A DNA stretch of 53,179 bases from Candidatus Buchananbacteria bacterium (GTDB lineage Bacteria; Patescibacteriota; Patescibacteriia; 2-01-FULL-39-33), in contig CAISTG010000050.1 in assembly GCA_903888345.1 (NCBI GenBank), positions 1 to 53,179 of the forward strand. The letters run 5' to 3'. Position numbers and translations under genes: made by a program. Shown piece by piece: positions 23,701 through 38,700 of the stretch (the first letter of the stretch is position 1; every line of letters starts with the position of its first letter). The notes beneath the pieces are model-generated. The model saw nothing but the letters and a program-made list of their open reading frames with translations, searched no databases and was not told where the DNA came from.

Positions 23701-26700
23701 CAGGACCGCGAGGCGGAATAACCTGTTCCTGTGTTAAGACTACCACTGCCCGTTAGTGTCACAATTGATTTACCATAAGTAAAAGTAGCTGTGGGCGCAC
23801 TTGCATCCCAACTACCACTTAAAGTAATTTTAGAAATTCCTGATGCAATAACAGATCCGCCCGCACCAATAATTAAGTTGGTGGTTGTCCAGCCAGTACT
23901 TGTTGAAGCGCCAATAGTTAAAGTGCCATTAACAGTGGAGGTGCCCGCGATGGCCAAATTGTAAACACCAACAGCTAAAGTTGCGCCGGTGTTAATTATA
24001 ATAGTGTTGGCTGAAGTGGAAGTGGTAAGTACTGGTTGGTTGGTAGTGCTCGCGATTACGACATTGTCAGTGACGTTTGGCACATAACCCAGGTCCCAAT
24101 TCCCTGCCGTGTTCCAGTCAGTGCTCGAGGCACCAGTCCAGGTGACAGTCGAAGCTGGGAAAGTGATGTTAGTGTTGTTACTTAAGTTTTTGGAGTTAGT
24201 GGCGATAATCGCTCCGACAGAACTATTAACCGCATCAGAAATATTTAAGAAATTCAAAACTGCCGCTCCCAAAGGATTTATAAACCAAGCAGTACCAGGA
24301 ACAGAAGAAACCAAGGTCAGCAATTGGCTGGCGGCACCTTGCAAAGTGAGTGCGCCAGCAATAATTTGAGTTTTGGCGGCTTCAAAAGTTAGCGTCGCGG
24401 CGGTTGTGACAGTTTTGACTAGATTATAGAAAGTGGTCGAACCCATAATCGCTTGAGCGGCGGCGCCAATCAAATTGACGGTGCTGGTGCCATGGGCAAA
24501 GGTTGCGGTATTATTCCAAGTCCCGCCAACATTAATCACTTGTCCATTAGCATCAAGAACACCGCCCGAGTTGGTGAGGTCATTAGTGACGGTTAAAGAA
24601 CTAGTAGCGAGTTGCAAAGTGCCAGCACCGGAGTGAGTCAGATTATAGAAAGTGCTGCTGCCGGCATTAAGTATTTGCGTGCCGGAGGTTTTGTTGAAAA
24701 TGACAGTAGAGCTGACGGCTGTAAACATGCCGGTGTTAAGCCAATTACCTGCAGTGGTGATTGTTGAGCCAGCGACGAGCACACCCGTAGGTCTAATTTG
24801 CACATAACCACCAACTGTAAGACTGGTTCCACTAGCGTTAAGAACTTGGGTTCCAGTAATACTTGATATATTCAAATATCCACCAATCGCCCAGGGAGCA
24901 GTCATAGTCACAGTACTATCCCAGCCAGAAATATCAATATTACCAGTCATATTAATCGCACCCTGCTGATGACTGACATTATTTACGATACTAAGTCTAC
25001 CCAAGATATCAGAACCACTGCCCATAACTATAAAATTATCAACATTAGCCGCTCTGATTTGTATGCTCCGAGCCGTCGATCCTGATGTATCTATTTTAGC
25101 ATTAGTGCCTAAGACCAACTTCTTGGCAGTCACCTGGCTCCAACCAGCGCTCTCCGGATCGACAACTGTCACCGTCACTCCATTGGCAAGTTGGTATACT
25201 CCAAAAGAATAATAATTATAATTATCCATCGACGCTTCCCCACTGGCCGTATGCGTCCAAGTACCGCTTGAGGTTAAACCATCCCAAGCGTTATAAATAT
25301 AGACGTTAGACATGTTAACATTGCGTCCGGCATCATTTAATGAACCATCCAACAATTTTACCGTAGTCGCCGTCAAATCATCTTGCAACGTCCAAGCCCC
25401 GCCAGTGCCATTCAAAAAGACATTATAAAAAGCTGAGGTCGAAGAGCCGGAAGCGATTGTCTTACCGGTTGATGTCGCGTTGAAAATTACCGTTGAACTC
25501 CCGGCAACAAAGGTTGATGAGGCTGTACCGTTACCAAAGTTTAACCAATTGCCACCAACAGTAATAGTTGAAGTACGATTGCTTGATCCGCTGGCATCTA
25601 ATTTCATTAAGGCCGATGCCGCGTTGGCGCCGATGGTCAAATTGCCACCAACAGATAAATTATAGCCCGCAGTATTCCAAGTTGCTGGTGATGTTCCGTC
25701 AATAATGCGTCCGACATTAAAATTGTGCGGATAATTAATCACTACATTGCCAGTCTGTGACAACGTAGCATAATAATAAAGCTCGACATCAGAGTCATAG
25801 CCATTGGTAAGGGCGGGAATCATCAAATTTGATCCCGAACCAAAGAAAGAAATTTTGGAAACAGAAATTCTTGAACTCGTTTCAAAGATAAACGGAACCG
25901 GACTTCTGGTAAACAACAAATGACTGCCAGTCAAAACACCAGTTCCAATAGTAGTGTTTGATTTAATGCCGATGTCAGTCGCGATGGTGGTGGTGTTGCC
26001 ATTTTGGCCGGCCACCAAAACGCCAAAGCCTTGATTTTGCGGTGTACTAACAGAATTATACGCCAGAGAATTATTACCATTCAAAACCAAGGTGGCATTA
26101 TTATATTGAGAAATTGCCACTGATCCATCACCCGTAAACGTGCCATTGCCGTTAATAGTTATCAGCGACGTTCCGGCCAAAAATTTGGAAGTTGAATTGG
26201 ATTGATCGTAATTACCAGAAAGCGTGACTTTGGAATAAGTTCCGGAGAGAGAATAATAAATACCTGAAGCCGTCACATTGGCAAGCGTGGCGGTGCCAGA
26301 AGAACCGCCTCCGGTTGCCGCATAAGTTTGCACTGGATTAACGCCGCCGCTATTGCCAGCCCATCTAGGATCGCTTGATCCATTACCACCGGGCAAACCA
26401 TTACGGAATTTCCAATTAGAATCAGCGGTGTCAAACCAGAAGTACCAATAAATTTGAGTTCCACTGCCATTATCATGAGTTGTATTGCTCTTGTAATACG
26501 GCATGGAATTATACATTCCACCAACTGAATAAGTTCCAGTGATATCCGGGCTCAAAGTTCCGGTCACCGACACTTGACTATAATAAACAGTGGAATTAGC
26601 AGTCGAAGATGCAGTACCACCCGCGCCAATCGTTAAATTGGTCGTTGTCCAGCCGGTCCCGGCAGAAGCATCAATCGTCGTGGTAGCACTCGTGACGGCC

Positions 26701-29700
26701 GAATTTCCCGTAACCGCCAAATTTTTGGTGCCAATGTTTACAGTGCCAGCACTAATATTCAAATTATTACCAACAATCAAATTATCTTGCAACGTCCAAG
26801 CGCCACCAACACCAGTGAAATTCACATTGTAAAAAGGAGAATTGTTTGCGCCGGAAGTAATAGTTCTACCGGTTGTGGTCGAATTGAAAACAACAGTAGA
26901 GCTTGCCGCGATAAACAAAGACGAAGTGGCACCACTGCCATAATTTATCCAATTACTACCAATAGTAATTGTAGAATTGCGTCCGCCCGAGCCAGTGGCA
27001 TCAAGTTTTTTGAGTCCAGTGTCATTGCCCGCCCCGATTTGCAAATATCCACCGACAGTGAGATCGTAGCCATCAGTATTCCAAGCAACCGAAAGCGCCG
27101 GATTGCTATTGGCGGTAACCAGCAAATGTTTATTGGTCTTTAAAGTAATGTTGCCTGTTTGAGTAATGGAATAACCATTGACGTAAGCATAAATATTGCA
27201 ATCATAACCACTGGCTAAAGTTGGAATTGTTCGATTAGATCCGCCATAAAAATATAGTGAGCCGATTGAGAGTCGAGAATTAGCATCAAAGCTGAGTGGG
27301 TTTGCGCCACGTAACCAGATATCAAAATTATTTGAAACTAAGGCACCCGAGCCAATTGTTAAGACGCTACTAACGTCCAGCGTGCTCGCTAAGGTGGTGG
27401 TGCTCCCGCCTTGGCCTACAGTGAGATTTCTAAAACCATTATCATAATAAGCCGAATTATTATTGTACGTCAAAGTATTGTTACCATTTAAAACCAAAAT
27501 TGCACTATTATATTGTGTTCCATCCAATGTACCATCGGCAGTAAAATTACCGTTACCGTTTAAAGTAATCGTGGAACTGCGTGCCAAAACTTTGGTTGAG
27601 GTGGCTGATTGATTATAATTACCACCAATCGTGATTGGATTATTGCTACCAGATTTTGTATCAAGTGTGCCTGCGTTAATTGTCAAATTATTATTAACAA
27701 CCAATGCATCCTGTAAAGTTGTGGTGCCAGTACTACTTAATGTTAAATTATAAAAAGCTGAAGTTGAGGAACCTGAAGTGATTGTACCCGTCCCACTAGT
27801 GCCGGTCATAATCACAGTTGAACTGGCAGCGATAAATGTTGATGAAGCGCTACCATTGCCATAATTGAGCCAATTGCCACCAACAGTGATTGTCGAAGTG
27901 CGATTACCTGCTGCCGAATAATTTGTAGCATCTAACTTTTTAAGACCAGTATCTGCACCGGCACCAATATTCATAGAACCAGGCACAGTTAAATTATAAC
28001 CATCAGTTTTCCAAGTATTAACAGTGGAAATACTACCTTCTCCGTTTATTTTTAGGGAGTAACCGCTATTTAGCACAACATCCCCAGTTTGGGTCACTGA
28101 AGATCCACTAAGTTGCACTTGTATGTTACAATCATAACCCCTACTGAGGGTTGGTATAGTTTGATTAGAACCATAGAATACCAAATACGAAGTAATTAAT
28201 CTTGAATTAGGGTCAAAACTTAGGGGATTTGCCCCACGGAGATACAAGTACCCACCGCCAAAACTTAGCGTTCCAGAACCAACACTTAAAGTGTTACGCA
28301 TAGCCAAATAGGTAGTGATAGTTGTAACATTTCCATTTTGTCCCAGGATTAAATTATTAAACCCATTACTATAATATGTATTATTGTGGTTATAGGTTAG
28401 TGTGCTGGTCCCATTTAAAACCAAACTCGCATTATTATATTGACTAGCATCTAAGGACCCATCAGCCGTAAAAGTGCCATTACCGTTAACTGTAATTAAT
28501 GCGGAAGCGGCGAGGAATTTCGATGAGGTAGCAGATTGATCATAATTGCCGGAGATTGTAATTTTGGAATTATCCAACCTAGCGTATTCGCCTGAGGCGG
28601 TAACATTCGTGACGGAGGCATTGCCAGTAGCAGAACCATTAGGAGAATACGGATTTCCAGCAATTTGCGTACCATCAATTGTAGCGTTATACCGCCAAGA
28701 CGGTGACGTCCCATCTCCGATTGCCTGACTAATCAAATATCTAACGCTAGAGTACTCAAATCGTGAAATATACCAATTATCACTTCCCCGTCTATAATAT
28801 GGTCGCCCATTATAGCTGCCCGCCACCGTATAAGTCCCAGTCACATCAGGACTCAAAGTTCCACTCACCGTCACCTGATTATAATAGATGGTTCCAGCAG
28901 CTGTCGAAGAAACAACTCCGCCGGCGCCGATCGTCAGATTATTAGTCGTCCAGCCAGTACCCGATGACACCCCAATTGTTGTGGTGGCGTTAGTAACGGT
29001 AGAGTTGCCAGTAACTGCTAAATTATTTGAACCAACGTTTAAAACGCCAGCGACAACATTCAAATCGCCAAGTACACTAAAATTATCTTGCAAGGAATAA
29101 GCTCCACCTGTGCCGGTAAAGTTCACGTTATAAAAAGCCGAGGTAGATGAGCCAGAAGTAATCGTTTTTCCCGTTGTCGTTGAATTGAAAATAACAGTAG
29201 AGCTAGCAGCTATAAAAGTTGATGACACCGAACCATTACCATAATTGAGCCAATTACCACCAATAGTGATGATAGAATTGCGAGAACTAGTAGCAGCACT
29301 AACTGCATTTAACACTTTTAAACCTGAATCAGCTCCATTACCAATCGTAAGATTGCCACCAACCGTTAGGTTGTAACCCGCCGTATTCCAAGTATTTATT
29401 GATCCAACATTATTGCTAACCGATAAGTTATGGGGCGCATTAATTGTTAAATTATTAGTCTGGGTGACTGTGGCGGCGAATTGAAAAGCTATATCACAAT
29501 CATATCCCTTAGTCAGTGACGGTATCGTGGTATTAGTAGAGGAAAAAACCAAACTGCCGATTGATATCACTGAGTTCGCAGTATCAACTGCCAATCTAGC
29601 TGTCATAAATGTAATACCATTGCTACTCGTAAAAGTTCCAGAACCAACAGTCAAAGTATCCAAAACACTTAAGCCACTAGCTAAAGTAGTAGTCGCACCA

Positions 29701-32700
29701 AATTGACCAACTGTTAAATTATTAAAACCTCGATACCACCAGCCATTTAGATTATTATAAGCTAGAGTATTAATACCATTTAAGACCAAATTCGAGCTAT
29801 TTAACTGTGTTGAATCTATTGAGCCATCGGCTGTAAAATTTCCATTGCCGTTTAATGTAATAATCGAACTTCTAGCAGAAAACTTCGATGAAGTTGTTTG
29901 CGAAAAATCACCATTAACCGGATTGGCACTGCCGATCGTTACCGCATAACTATTACCACTCTTAGTATCCAAGGTTCCATTAGCAAGAACAAGATTATGG
30001 GTTACTGTCAGCGGATCCTGTAGCGTATATGTGCCGCCAATACTATTAATCGTCAGATTATTAAACTGGGCAGGCACTACGCCTGAAGTTATTGTTCCAT
30101 TAGCACTCGCACCTATCAGTACTACCGTAGAGCTACCAGCCACGAATTGCGACGGTACTGTTCCATTGCCATAGTTAGTAAAATTACCACCGATTGTGAT
30201 GGTAGAGTCACGTCCCCCAACGCTGGTCGCGTCGAACTTTTTAAGGCCAGAATCAGAACCGGCCCCGATTAGTAAATTGCCTCCAACTGTCAAGTTATAG
30301 CCAGCTGTCGCCCAAGTAGAAGTTCTATTAGCTGTATTTGAAAGCTGCAAAGAATTACCTCCATTTAATGTAATGTCCCCGCCTTGCGTTACTGTCATTG
30401 GTGTTCCCGTTAAAAGGAAGCTAACGTTGTATCCTTTATTTAAGGTTGGCACAACTACATTACCACCATAAAACCAAAATATTCCACCGCCAACCACAGA
30501 TGAATTAGTCGCATCAAATACTAAGGGAGTATTGCCTGTGAACAAAACCGAATATGTATTAACATTAAAAGCTCCGGTGCCGACAGTAACTGTATTATTG
30601 ATTCCAATACTAGAAAGCAAGGTTGAAGTACTGCCATTTTGGCCAACGGTCAGATTATTAAAACCAGTCCCGGCGATGTTTCCTCCCAGACCAGTTAATG
30701 TGACAGAATTATTACCGTTTAAAATTAAGGTTGCTCCTGAATACTGATTGGCCGTCAGCGTGCCATCACCAACAAAATTTCCATTGCCATTCATGGTGAT
30801 AACTGAACTACGCATCAATGCTCGCGAACTAGAGGCCGCCTGATTATAATTACCACCAATTGTGATTGGACTGCTACTCCCAGACTTTGTATCAAATGTG
30901 CCAGCACTAATAGTTAAATTATTTGTCACCACCAAAGCATCTTGTAAAGTGGTGGTGCCAGTACCACTTAATGTCAAATTATAGAAAGCAGAATTCGTCG
31001 CACCGGAAGTTATTGTTCCGCCCGCGCCAGTGCCCGTCATCACAACAGTTGAACTGGCAGCGATGAAGGTTGACGCGGCACTACCATTACCATAATTCGT
31101 CCAATTACCTCCAACAGTGATAGTTGAACTAGCGTTAACATCCGCATTATTATAATTTGTTGCATCTAGCCTTTTAAAACCAGAACTTGAATCTGAACTT
31201 TGACCTATTTGAACACTACCTCCAACAGTTATATTATAACCATTGGTTTTCCAAAAGACAGGATTTGTAGCTGAACCATCACCATTAATTATGAGATGAT
31301 ATGGAGCATTAATTTTAATATTTCCTGTTTGAATTATCGATTTAATACCAGTAATTCCGCCACCAGCATAGAGATACTGGCCTACCAGAGAACAATCATA
31401 ACCATTTACAAGTGGTGGGATTGTTTGATCCGTTCCATTATAATTAATAAATTTTAGTGAACCAATTGAAAGATGAGAGTTAACATCGAAGCTAAGTGGG
31501 TTGACACCTGCTAAATACAAGTTTTGATTAGAGCCGGAAGTTAGCGCGCCAGAACCAATTGTTAATACTGATTGAACTGCAAAAGTTGAATTTAATGTTG
31601 TAGTGGAGCCACCCTGACCAGTGATTAGATTATTAAACCCATTACGATAATACTGCGCTAGATTATTATAAGTTAAAAAATTTATTCCATTTAGTTTAAT
31701 TGTAGCGCCATTATATTGCGCCTGATTAACCGTTCCATCAGCCGTAAAAGTGCCATTGCCGTTAACCGTAATAAATGTGGAAGCGGCAAGGAACTTCGAT
31801 GAGACGTTCGACTGATCAAAATTACCAGCTATAGTGACTTTAGAATTGTCCCATCTGATATATTCGCCCGAAGCGGTTACGTTGCTTACATCTACGGATC
31901 CAGTGGCTCCATTTAACAACCCGGTATAATGGGCGTTCGGAGTCAAAGTCGAGTTTCCATACCACCTAACTCCGCCACCGTTCGGAAAGGCTAGACTTAT
32001 ACTCCACTTTGTACCTGCGGTCCAATAAATTGAATAGGCGCTATCGCCATTTCTGAGATAATAAGGCATTCCGTTATAAAGCCCGGCCACTGTATAGGTG
32101 CCATTAGGGCTAGTTGGACCGCCATCCCCACTCACCGTCACCTGATTATAATAAATAGTTCCAACTGCAGTTGAAGAAACCGTACCGCCGGCACCTATCG
32201 TCAAATTTACTGTCGTCCAACCAGTAGATGTCGCAATTCCCATTGTTGTTGTACCATTCACCAAAGAATTGCCACCAACCGCTAAATTATAAACACCAAG
32301 CGCCACCGTACCAGTCGCTACCGTAAAGTTTCCGGTAGTAGTCGCGTGGTTGGCCATGGTCCAAGTACCGCCGTTGCCGTTGAAATACACGTTCGCATAA
32401 GTGTTGCCGGCAGCCAGGCCAGAATAAGTGCTGGTTCCATAATAATAAACTAGACCGCCATTAGCAGAATCATTGGTAAGCCCGGTCAAAGTTTCGTTGC
32501 CCACTAATTTAAGTGTCCCGCTATTAGTAAACCCACCAACTAGAGTTAAATTCTGACCATTTAAATCTAAAACCGCACCGGAGTTGATCGTCAGATTATT
32601 GGCGGAAGTAGAAGTTGAGAGTACCGGTTGATTAGCGACATTAGGAATCGTTACATTGTCGGTTATGTTTGGAACATAACCAACATCCCAATTGCTAGCC

Positions 32701-35700
32701 GTATTCCAGTTGGTACTTGAAGCGCCGGTCCAAGTAACTGCTGTAGCTGAAAAAGTAAAATTAGTATTGTTGCCGGAGTTTTTGGAGTTGGTAGCAATAA
32801 TTGGACTAGACGAACTATTAACTCCATCGGAAATGTTTAGGAAGTTTAAAACAACTGAACTTAATGGATTAATAAACCAAGCCGTTCCCGGAATCGATGA
32901 GACTAAGGTTAACAATTGATTAGCGGCACCTTGTAAAGTCAAAACGCCGGCAATAATTTGCGTTTTCGCGGCTTCAAAAGTGAGAGTTGCCGCAGCGGTA
33001 ACGGTTTTAACTAAGTTATAAAAAGTTGTGGAACCCATGATGGCTTGAGATAAGCCAAACAGTGTGACGGTGCTCGTGCCATGCAAATAGTTAGCGGTAT
33101 TATTCCAACTACCACCAACGTTGATATTGAAACCATTGGCATCAAAAGTGCCGGCAGAGTTTACAAAATTATTGGTGATGGTTAAATTATTGACTAATAA
33201 CTGTAAGGTACTCGAGCCAGAGTGAGTTAGATTATAGAAAGTTGATGAAGCATAATTACCGCCAGCCGTAAGTGTTTGTGTGCCTGATGTTTTGTTAAAA
33301 ATAACCGTTGAGCTAGCCGCGATAAATCGAGATTCTTGCCCAGCTGTACCATTACCATAGTTGAGCCAATTGCCCCCAATAGTAATAGTTGAAGTACGAG
33401 TGCTGGTCGCACTAGTGGCGTCGAGAGTTTTGAGAGCAGAATCGGAACCTTGACCAATTTGAAGGTTGCCACCAACAGTTAAATTATAACCATCAGTTTT
33501 CCATGATTCGGCCCTATTTGTTGTACCATAACCATTAATTATAAGATTCTTCGGATAATTAATGACAATATTTCCCAATTGCATGACTGTTTGATTAACA
33601 CCAGTCACATAGACATTGGTATCATAGCCATTAACGAGTGGCGGCATGTTTTGAACACCACCGAGTTTATAAAGTCTAATTTCTGTCACTGTCAAATGTG
33701 AGCCCGAATCAACTATTAGTGGATTAATTCCGGGAAGCTCAATTGCCACACCCGTCAAGGTGCCCGATCCAATTGTAATCGTTGAAATAAAAGCCATTGT
33801 CCTGCTAACTGTGGTGACACTACCATTTTGTCCGCCAGTCAAGAAGTTAACTCCATTATTATATGCCGCCGTCAAATTATTGTAAGCCAAGGTATTGGTT
33901 CCATTCAAAACCAAACTCGCCCCATTGTACTGAGTTGACAACAAGGTTCCATCTGCCAAAAAATTACCATTTCCATTTACTGTAATCAACGAAGAAGCGG
34001 CAAGGAATTTGGAGGAGGTGTTGGATTGGTCATATGTTCCATTAACGGTGACTTTGGAGTTATCTAATCTGGTGTATTCTCCGGAAGCAGTGACGTTAGC
34101 GACAGAGGCGGTGCCGGTATATGCACCTGCCGGTTTATAATTCCCGCCAGCCAATGGAACGCCATTGGTTGTGCCTTGCCACCAGCTATCAGGATTCTGC
34201 CAATTGGTATTTGTCTCAATATTCCATTGCCAACCACTACCTTGCCAAATATACCAATTATCCGTTCCCCGTCGATAATAAGGATAACCATTGAACACAC
34301 CCGCAACCGTATAAACTCCAGTTGCATCTGGACTAATTGCCCCACTCACCGTTACTTGATTATAATAAACAGTCCCGGCAGCCGTCGACGAAACAACGCC
34401 ACCTGCACCAATCGTCAAATTATTAGTTGTCCAACCAGTTCCGGCGGAGATACCGATAGTCGTGGTGGCACTCGTGACAGTCGAGTTGCCTGAGACTGCC
34501 ATATTGTTAGTACCAATCGCCAAAGTGCCAGCTGAAACATTCAAATCACCCAGCGCAATAAAATTATCTTGCAAAGTCCAAGCACCGCCAACACCGGTAA
34601 AGCTGACGTTATTAAAAGCCGAGTTGGTTGCACCAGAGGTAATAGTTCTGCCAGTTGTGACAGAATTGAAAACAACCGTCGAGCTAGCAGCCGCAAAAGT
34701 TGATGAGGCTGTGCCATTACCATAGTTAATCCAACTTCCACCGACCGTGATCGTCGAATTGCGTGTTGAGGTCGCGCCACTTGTGGCATCAAGCGTTTTA
34801 CGTCCAGTATCGGCACCAGCACCGATTTGCAGATTACCGCCAACCGTCAAGTCATATCCATCGGTCTTCCAAACTTCGACCCAAGCTGTTCCTCCCCCAT
34901 CGCCGTCAATATTCAAATTTTTGCCGGAATTAATAACTACATTACCCGTTTGGGTAACGCTGTTTCCGGTTCCCGCAGAAATTCGAATATTACTGCTATA
35001 GCCATTTACTAAAGTGGGAATCGTTTGAGCGCCACTGCGTTGGAATGACAAGGAATTTACGGCCACTCTCGAACTAGTATTGAAGGTAAGCGGATTAGGG
35101 CCAGTCAAATATATTTGCCCATTGCCCGGCCCAACCAAAGCGCCGGTTCCGACGGTGACATTATTGATGCCAGCATAAAAATTTCCAGACAAGGTTGTGG
35201 TACTACCACCTTGGCCAGTGATTAAGGTGTTAAATCCATTGGCCCAACTGCTAGCCAAATTATTATAAGTAAGTGTGTTGTTGCCATTAAGCGACACCGT
35301 GGCATTATTGTATTGCGTTTTTTCTTGTGTTCCATCGGCAGTGAAAGTGCCATTGCCGGTTTGAGTGATAAGCGACGAGGCAGCGAGGAATTTGGATGAA
35401 GTAGCTGACTGGTCAAAATTGCCAGCGATAGAAATTTTGGAATTATTCAGCCTAGTGTATTCGCCTGAAGCTGTGACGTTAGCAACACCAGCATTACCGG
35501 TCGCTCCACTTTCGGGATTATAATTACCCGGCACAATATACTTCTCGCCAGTGGGGTTGTGATACCAATTGGGAGTACCGCTGTATGGCTGATTGGTAGC
35601 CACATTATACCATCCACCTGAATACATCTGGACATAGAAACTATCGGATCCTCTTTGATAATACGGATAGCCAAGATACATTCCTTTAACGGTGTAAGTA

Positions 35701-38700
35701 CCACTCGCATCCGGATTCAAAGTGCCAGCCACCGTCACTTGATTGTAATAAATAAGACCAACAGCCGTCGAAGAAACAACACCACCCGCGCCAATAGTTA
35801 AATTATTGGTCGTCCAACCGGTACTCGAAGAAACCCCAATAGTCGTGGTGGCGTTAGTGACAGTTGAGTTACCTGTGACTGCCAAATTGTAATTGCCAAC
35901 ATTTACCGTGCCAGCAACAACATTCAAGTCACCGCCAATAACCAAATTATCTTGCAAAGTATAGGCGCCACCAACACCAGCAAAATTTACATTATAAAAA
36001 GCCGAGTTGGTCGCACCAGAGGTTATGGTTTTACCAGTCGTGGTTGAGTTAAAAATAACAGTCGAACTCGCCGCAATAAACGTTGAAGAAGCAGAGCCAT
36101 TGCCATAATTAAGCCAGTTACCACCAATGGTGATGGTGGAGTTACGACCGCCAGAACCAGTGGCATCAAGTGTTTTGAGACCAGTATCGTTACTTGCACC
36201 GATTTGGATATTACCACCAACAGTTAAATTGTAACCGTCAGTATTCCATGTGTCCTTTCGATTTCCCTGACTGAGATATATTGAATATGGGGAATTAATA
36301 ACCACATTGCCCGTTTGGGTAACTCGATGATTTGAGGCTGGATCCCAACCAAACAAATAAATATTACAATCATAACCATTAACTAGTGTTGGAATATTCT
36401 GAACGGCATTACCAGCAAAAAAATTAATACTCGCCACCGAAAGATGTGAGGCAACATTAAAACTTAGGGTGTTAAGCTGATTATCTAACCATAATTGAAC
36501 TGCACCGGTTAAGGTTCCTGAACCAATTACTACCGAAGTCACGGCAATTCGTCCATCAAAAGGTGCTACTAGAGTTGTAGTATTTCCATTTTGGCCCACG
36601 GTTAATACGGAAAATCCATTGGCGTATCCAGGCGTCAAATTATTATAAGTAAGTGTATTTATTCCATTAAAAACTCCTGTCGCATAATTAAGTTGCGTCG
36701 AATCTATTGTTCCGTCAGCAGTAAAATTTCCATTGCCATTCAAAGTAATAATTGAACTGCGTGCTGAAAATTTTGATGAGGTGGTTTGCGAGAAATCACC
36801 ATTGATCGGACTTACACTACCAATCGTTACCGGATAATTACTTCCAGATTTAGTGTCAAGTATGCCTTTTGTCAATGTCAGGTTATGATTAACCACGAGC
36901 GCATCTTGCAAAGTTGAGGTACCATTATTATTAATTATCAGATTATTGAAAGGTGAATTTAAAGCGCCAGAAGTGACGGTGCCTGTGCCAGTCAAGACTA
37001 CTGTAGAGCTAGCCGCAATAAATGTTGACGAAGCGCTACCGGTACCCAAATTCTGCCAATTGCCACCGACGGTGATTATTGAATTACGAGTACTGGTTGA
37101 GCCACTGGTGGCGTCAAGCGTTTTGCGGCCAGAGTCATTGCCTTGTCCGATTTGCAGTTTGCCACCGATCGTCAAATTATAGCCGTCAGTTTTCCAAGTT
37201 TCGCTAACTGACAATTGCCCATCACCAGTAAGATACAAATAATGACTGCCATTAATAATGATATCACCAGTCTGTGTGACTACTTGCGTATCAAAATCAG
37301 TAACAATTGAACAATCATAGCCTTTCGTTAAGGTTGGAATTACTTGAGTGGAGCCCCAGAAAATTAAACTATAAACAGAAACTGCCGAGTTGGCGGTATC
37401 AAAGACGAGCGGAATTGCTCCACTTAAATAAATACTATAACCTCCGCCTGTCACTGTACCAGAACCAACAGTCAACGAATTACGTGCGTTAAAACTAGAA
37501 GCGATTGTTGTGGTGGCACCACCTTGGCCAGCCGTAAAATTCTTAATACCATTTTGCCAAAAACTTGCCAGATTATTATAAGTAAAAGTATTGGTTCCGT
37601 TTAATACAACTGACGCGCTATTTAACTGAGTTGATAACAAAGTACCATCAGCTGTAAAATTGCCATTACCATTTACAGTCACCAAAGTTGAAGCCGCAAT
37701 AAACCTTGACGAGGTAGCTGACTGATCAAAGTTTCCATTGACGTTGATTTTAGAATTATCTAAGCGGGTATATTCACCTGAGGCGGTGACGTTGGCGATT
37801 ATTGGTGCCCCTGTATAAGGAGCAACAGAATAATACGTTCCTACCAAATTTGTTGCTTGAGCCCAATATCCGCCTCCATCAAATGGCAAGGAGTCAGTGA
37901 AAATCCAATTGCCTAAATTATTCCAATATATATAATAACCAGTTTTTGAATAATATGGGCGTCCATTAAGAGTCCCAGATATCATATAAGTCCCACTCGC
38001 ATCCGGACTCAGTGTTCCACTCACTGTCACTTGATTATAATAAACCGTGCCAGCGGCAGTAGATGATACAACCCCATTAGCGCCAATAGTTAAATTATTA
38101 GTCGTCCAGCCAGTACCGGCGGAAACTCCAATGGTAGTGGTCGCATTAGTAATAGTCGAGTTGCCGGTGACAGCCAGATTATTAACTCCAATTGCCAATG
38201 TGCCTGCCGCTACATTCAAGTCTCCTGTGACACTTAGATTATCAGCGAGAGTATAAGTGCTGCCACTACCATTAATAGTAAGATTATTAAAAGCGGAAGT
38301 TGATGAACCAGAAGTGATAGTGCGACCAGCAGAAGCAGCATTTAAAATAACTGTCGAACTCGCAGCGATAAACGTTGATGAGGCGGTGCCATTACCATAG
38401 TTATACCAAATGCCACCAACAGTGATGGTTGAGCTCGCTACAGAGTTGGGATTAGTATAATTGGTGGCATCAAGTTTTTTGAGGCCAGTATCTGCTCCCA
38501 TACCAATTTGAATCATGCCACCAACAGTGAGATTATAGCCATTAGTATTCCACGTAGCCGGTTGAGAAGCGAGCCCGCCGGCTGTCACCGATAGATAATG
38601 TGTGCCATTGATGACAATGTTGCCAACTTGAGTCGCTATCGATCCAAGATGTACCAGCAGATTACTATCATAACCATTAGTAAGTTCGGGTATATTCTGA

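Noticed and set aside
22261-38470. CRISPR-like repetition in the 22-38 kb region
   Set aside because: Units are about 930-1,400 bp, protein-coding and diverged. There are no short identical repeats with regular spacers and no cas genes.
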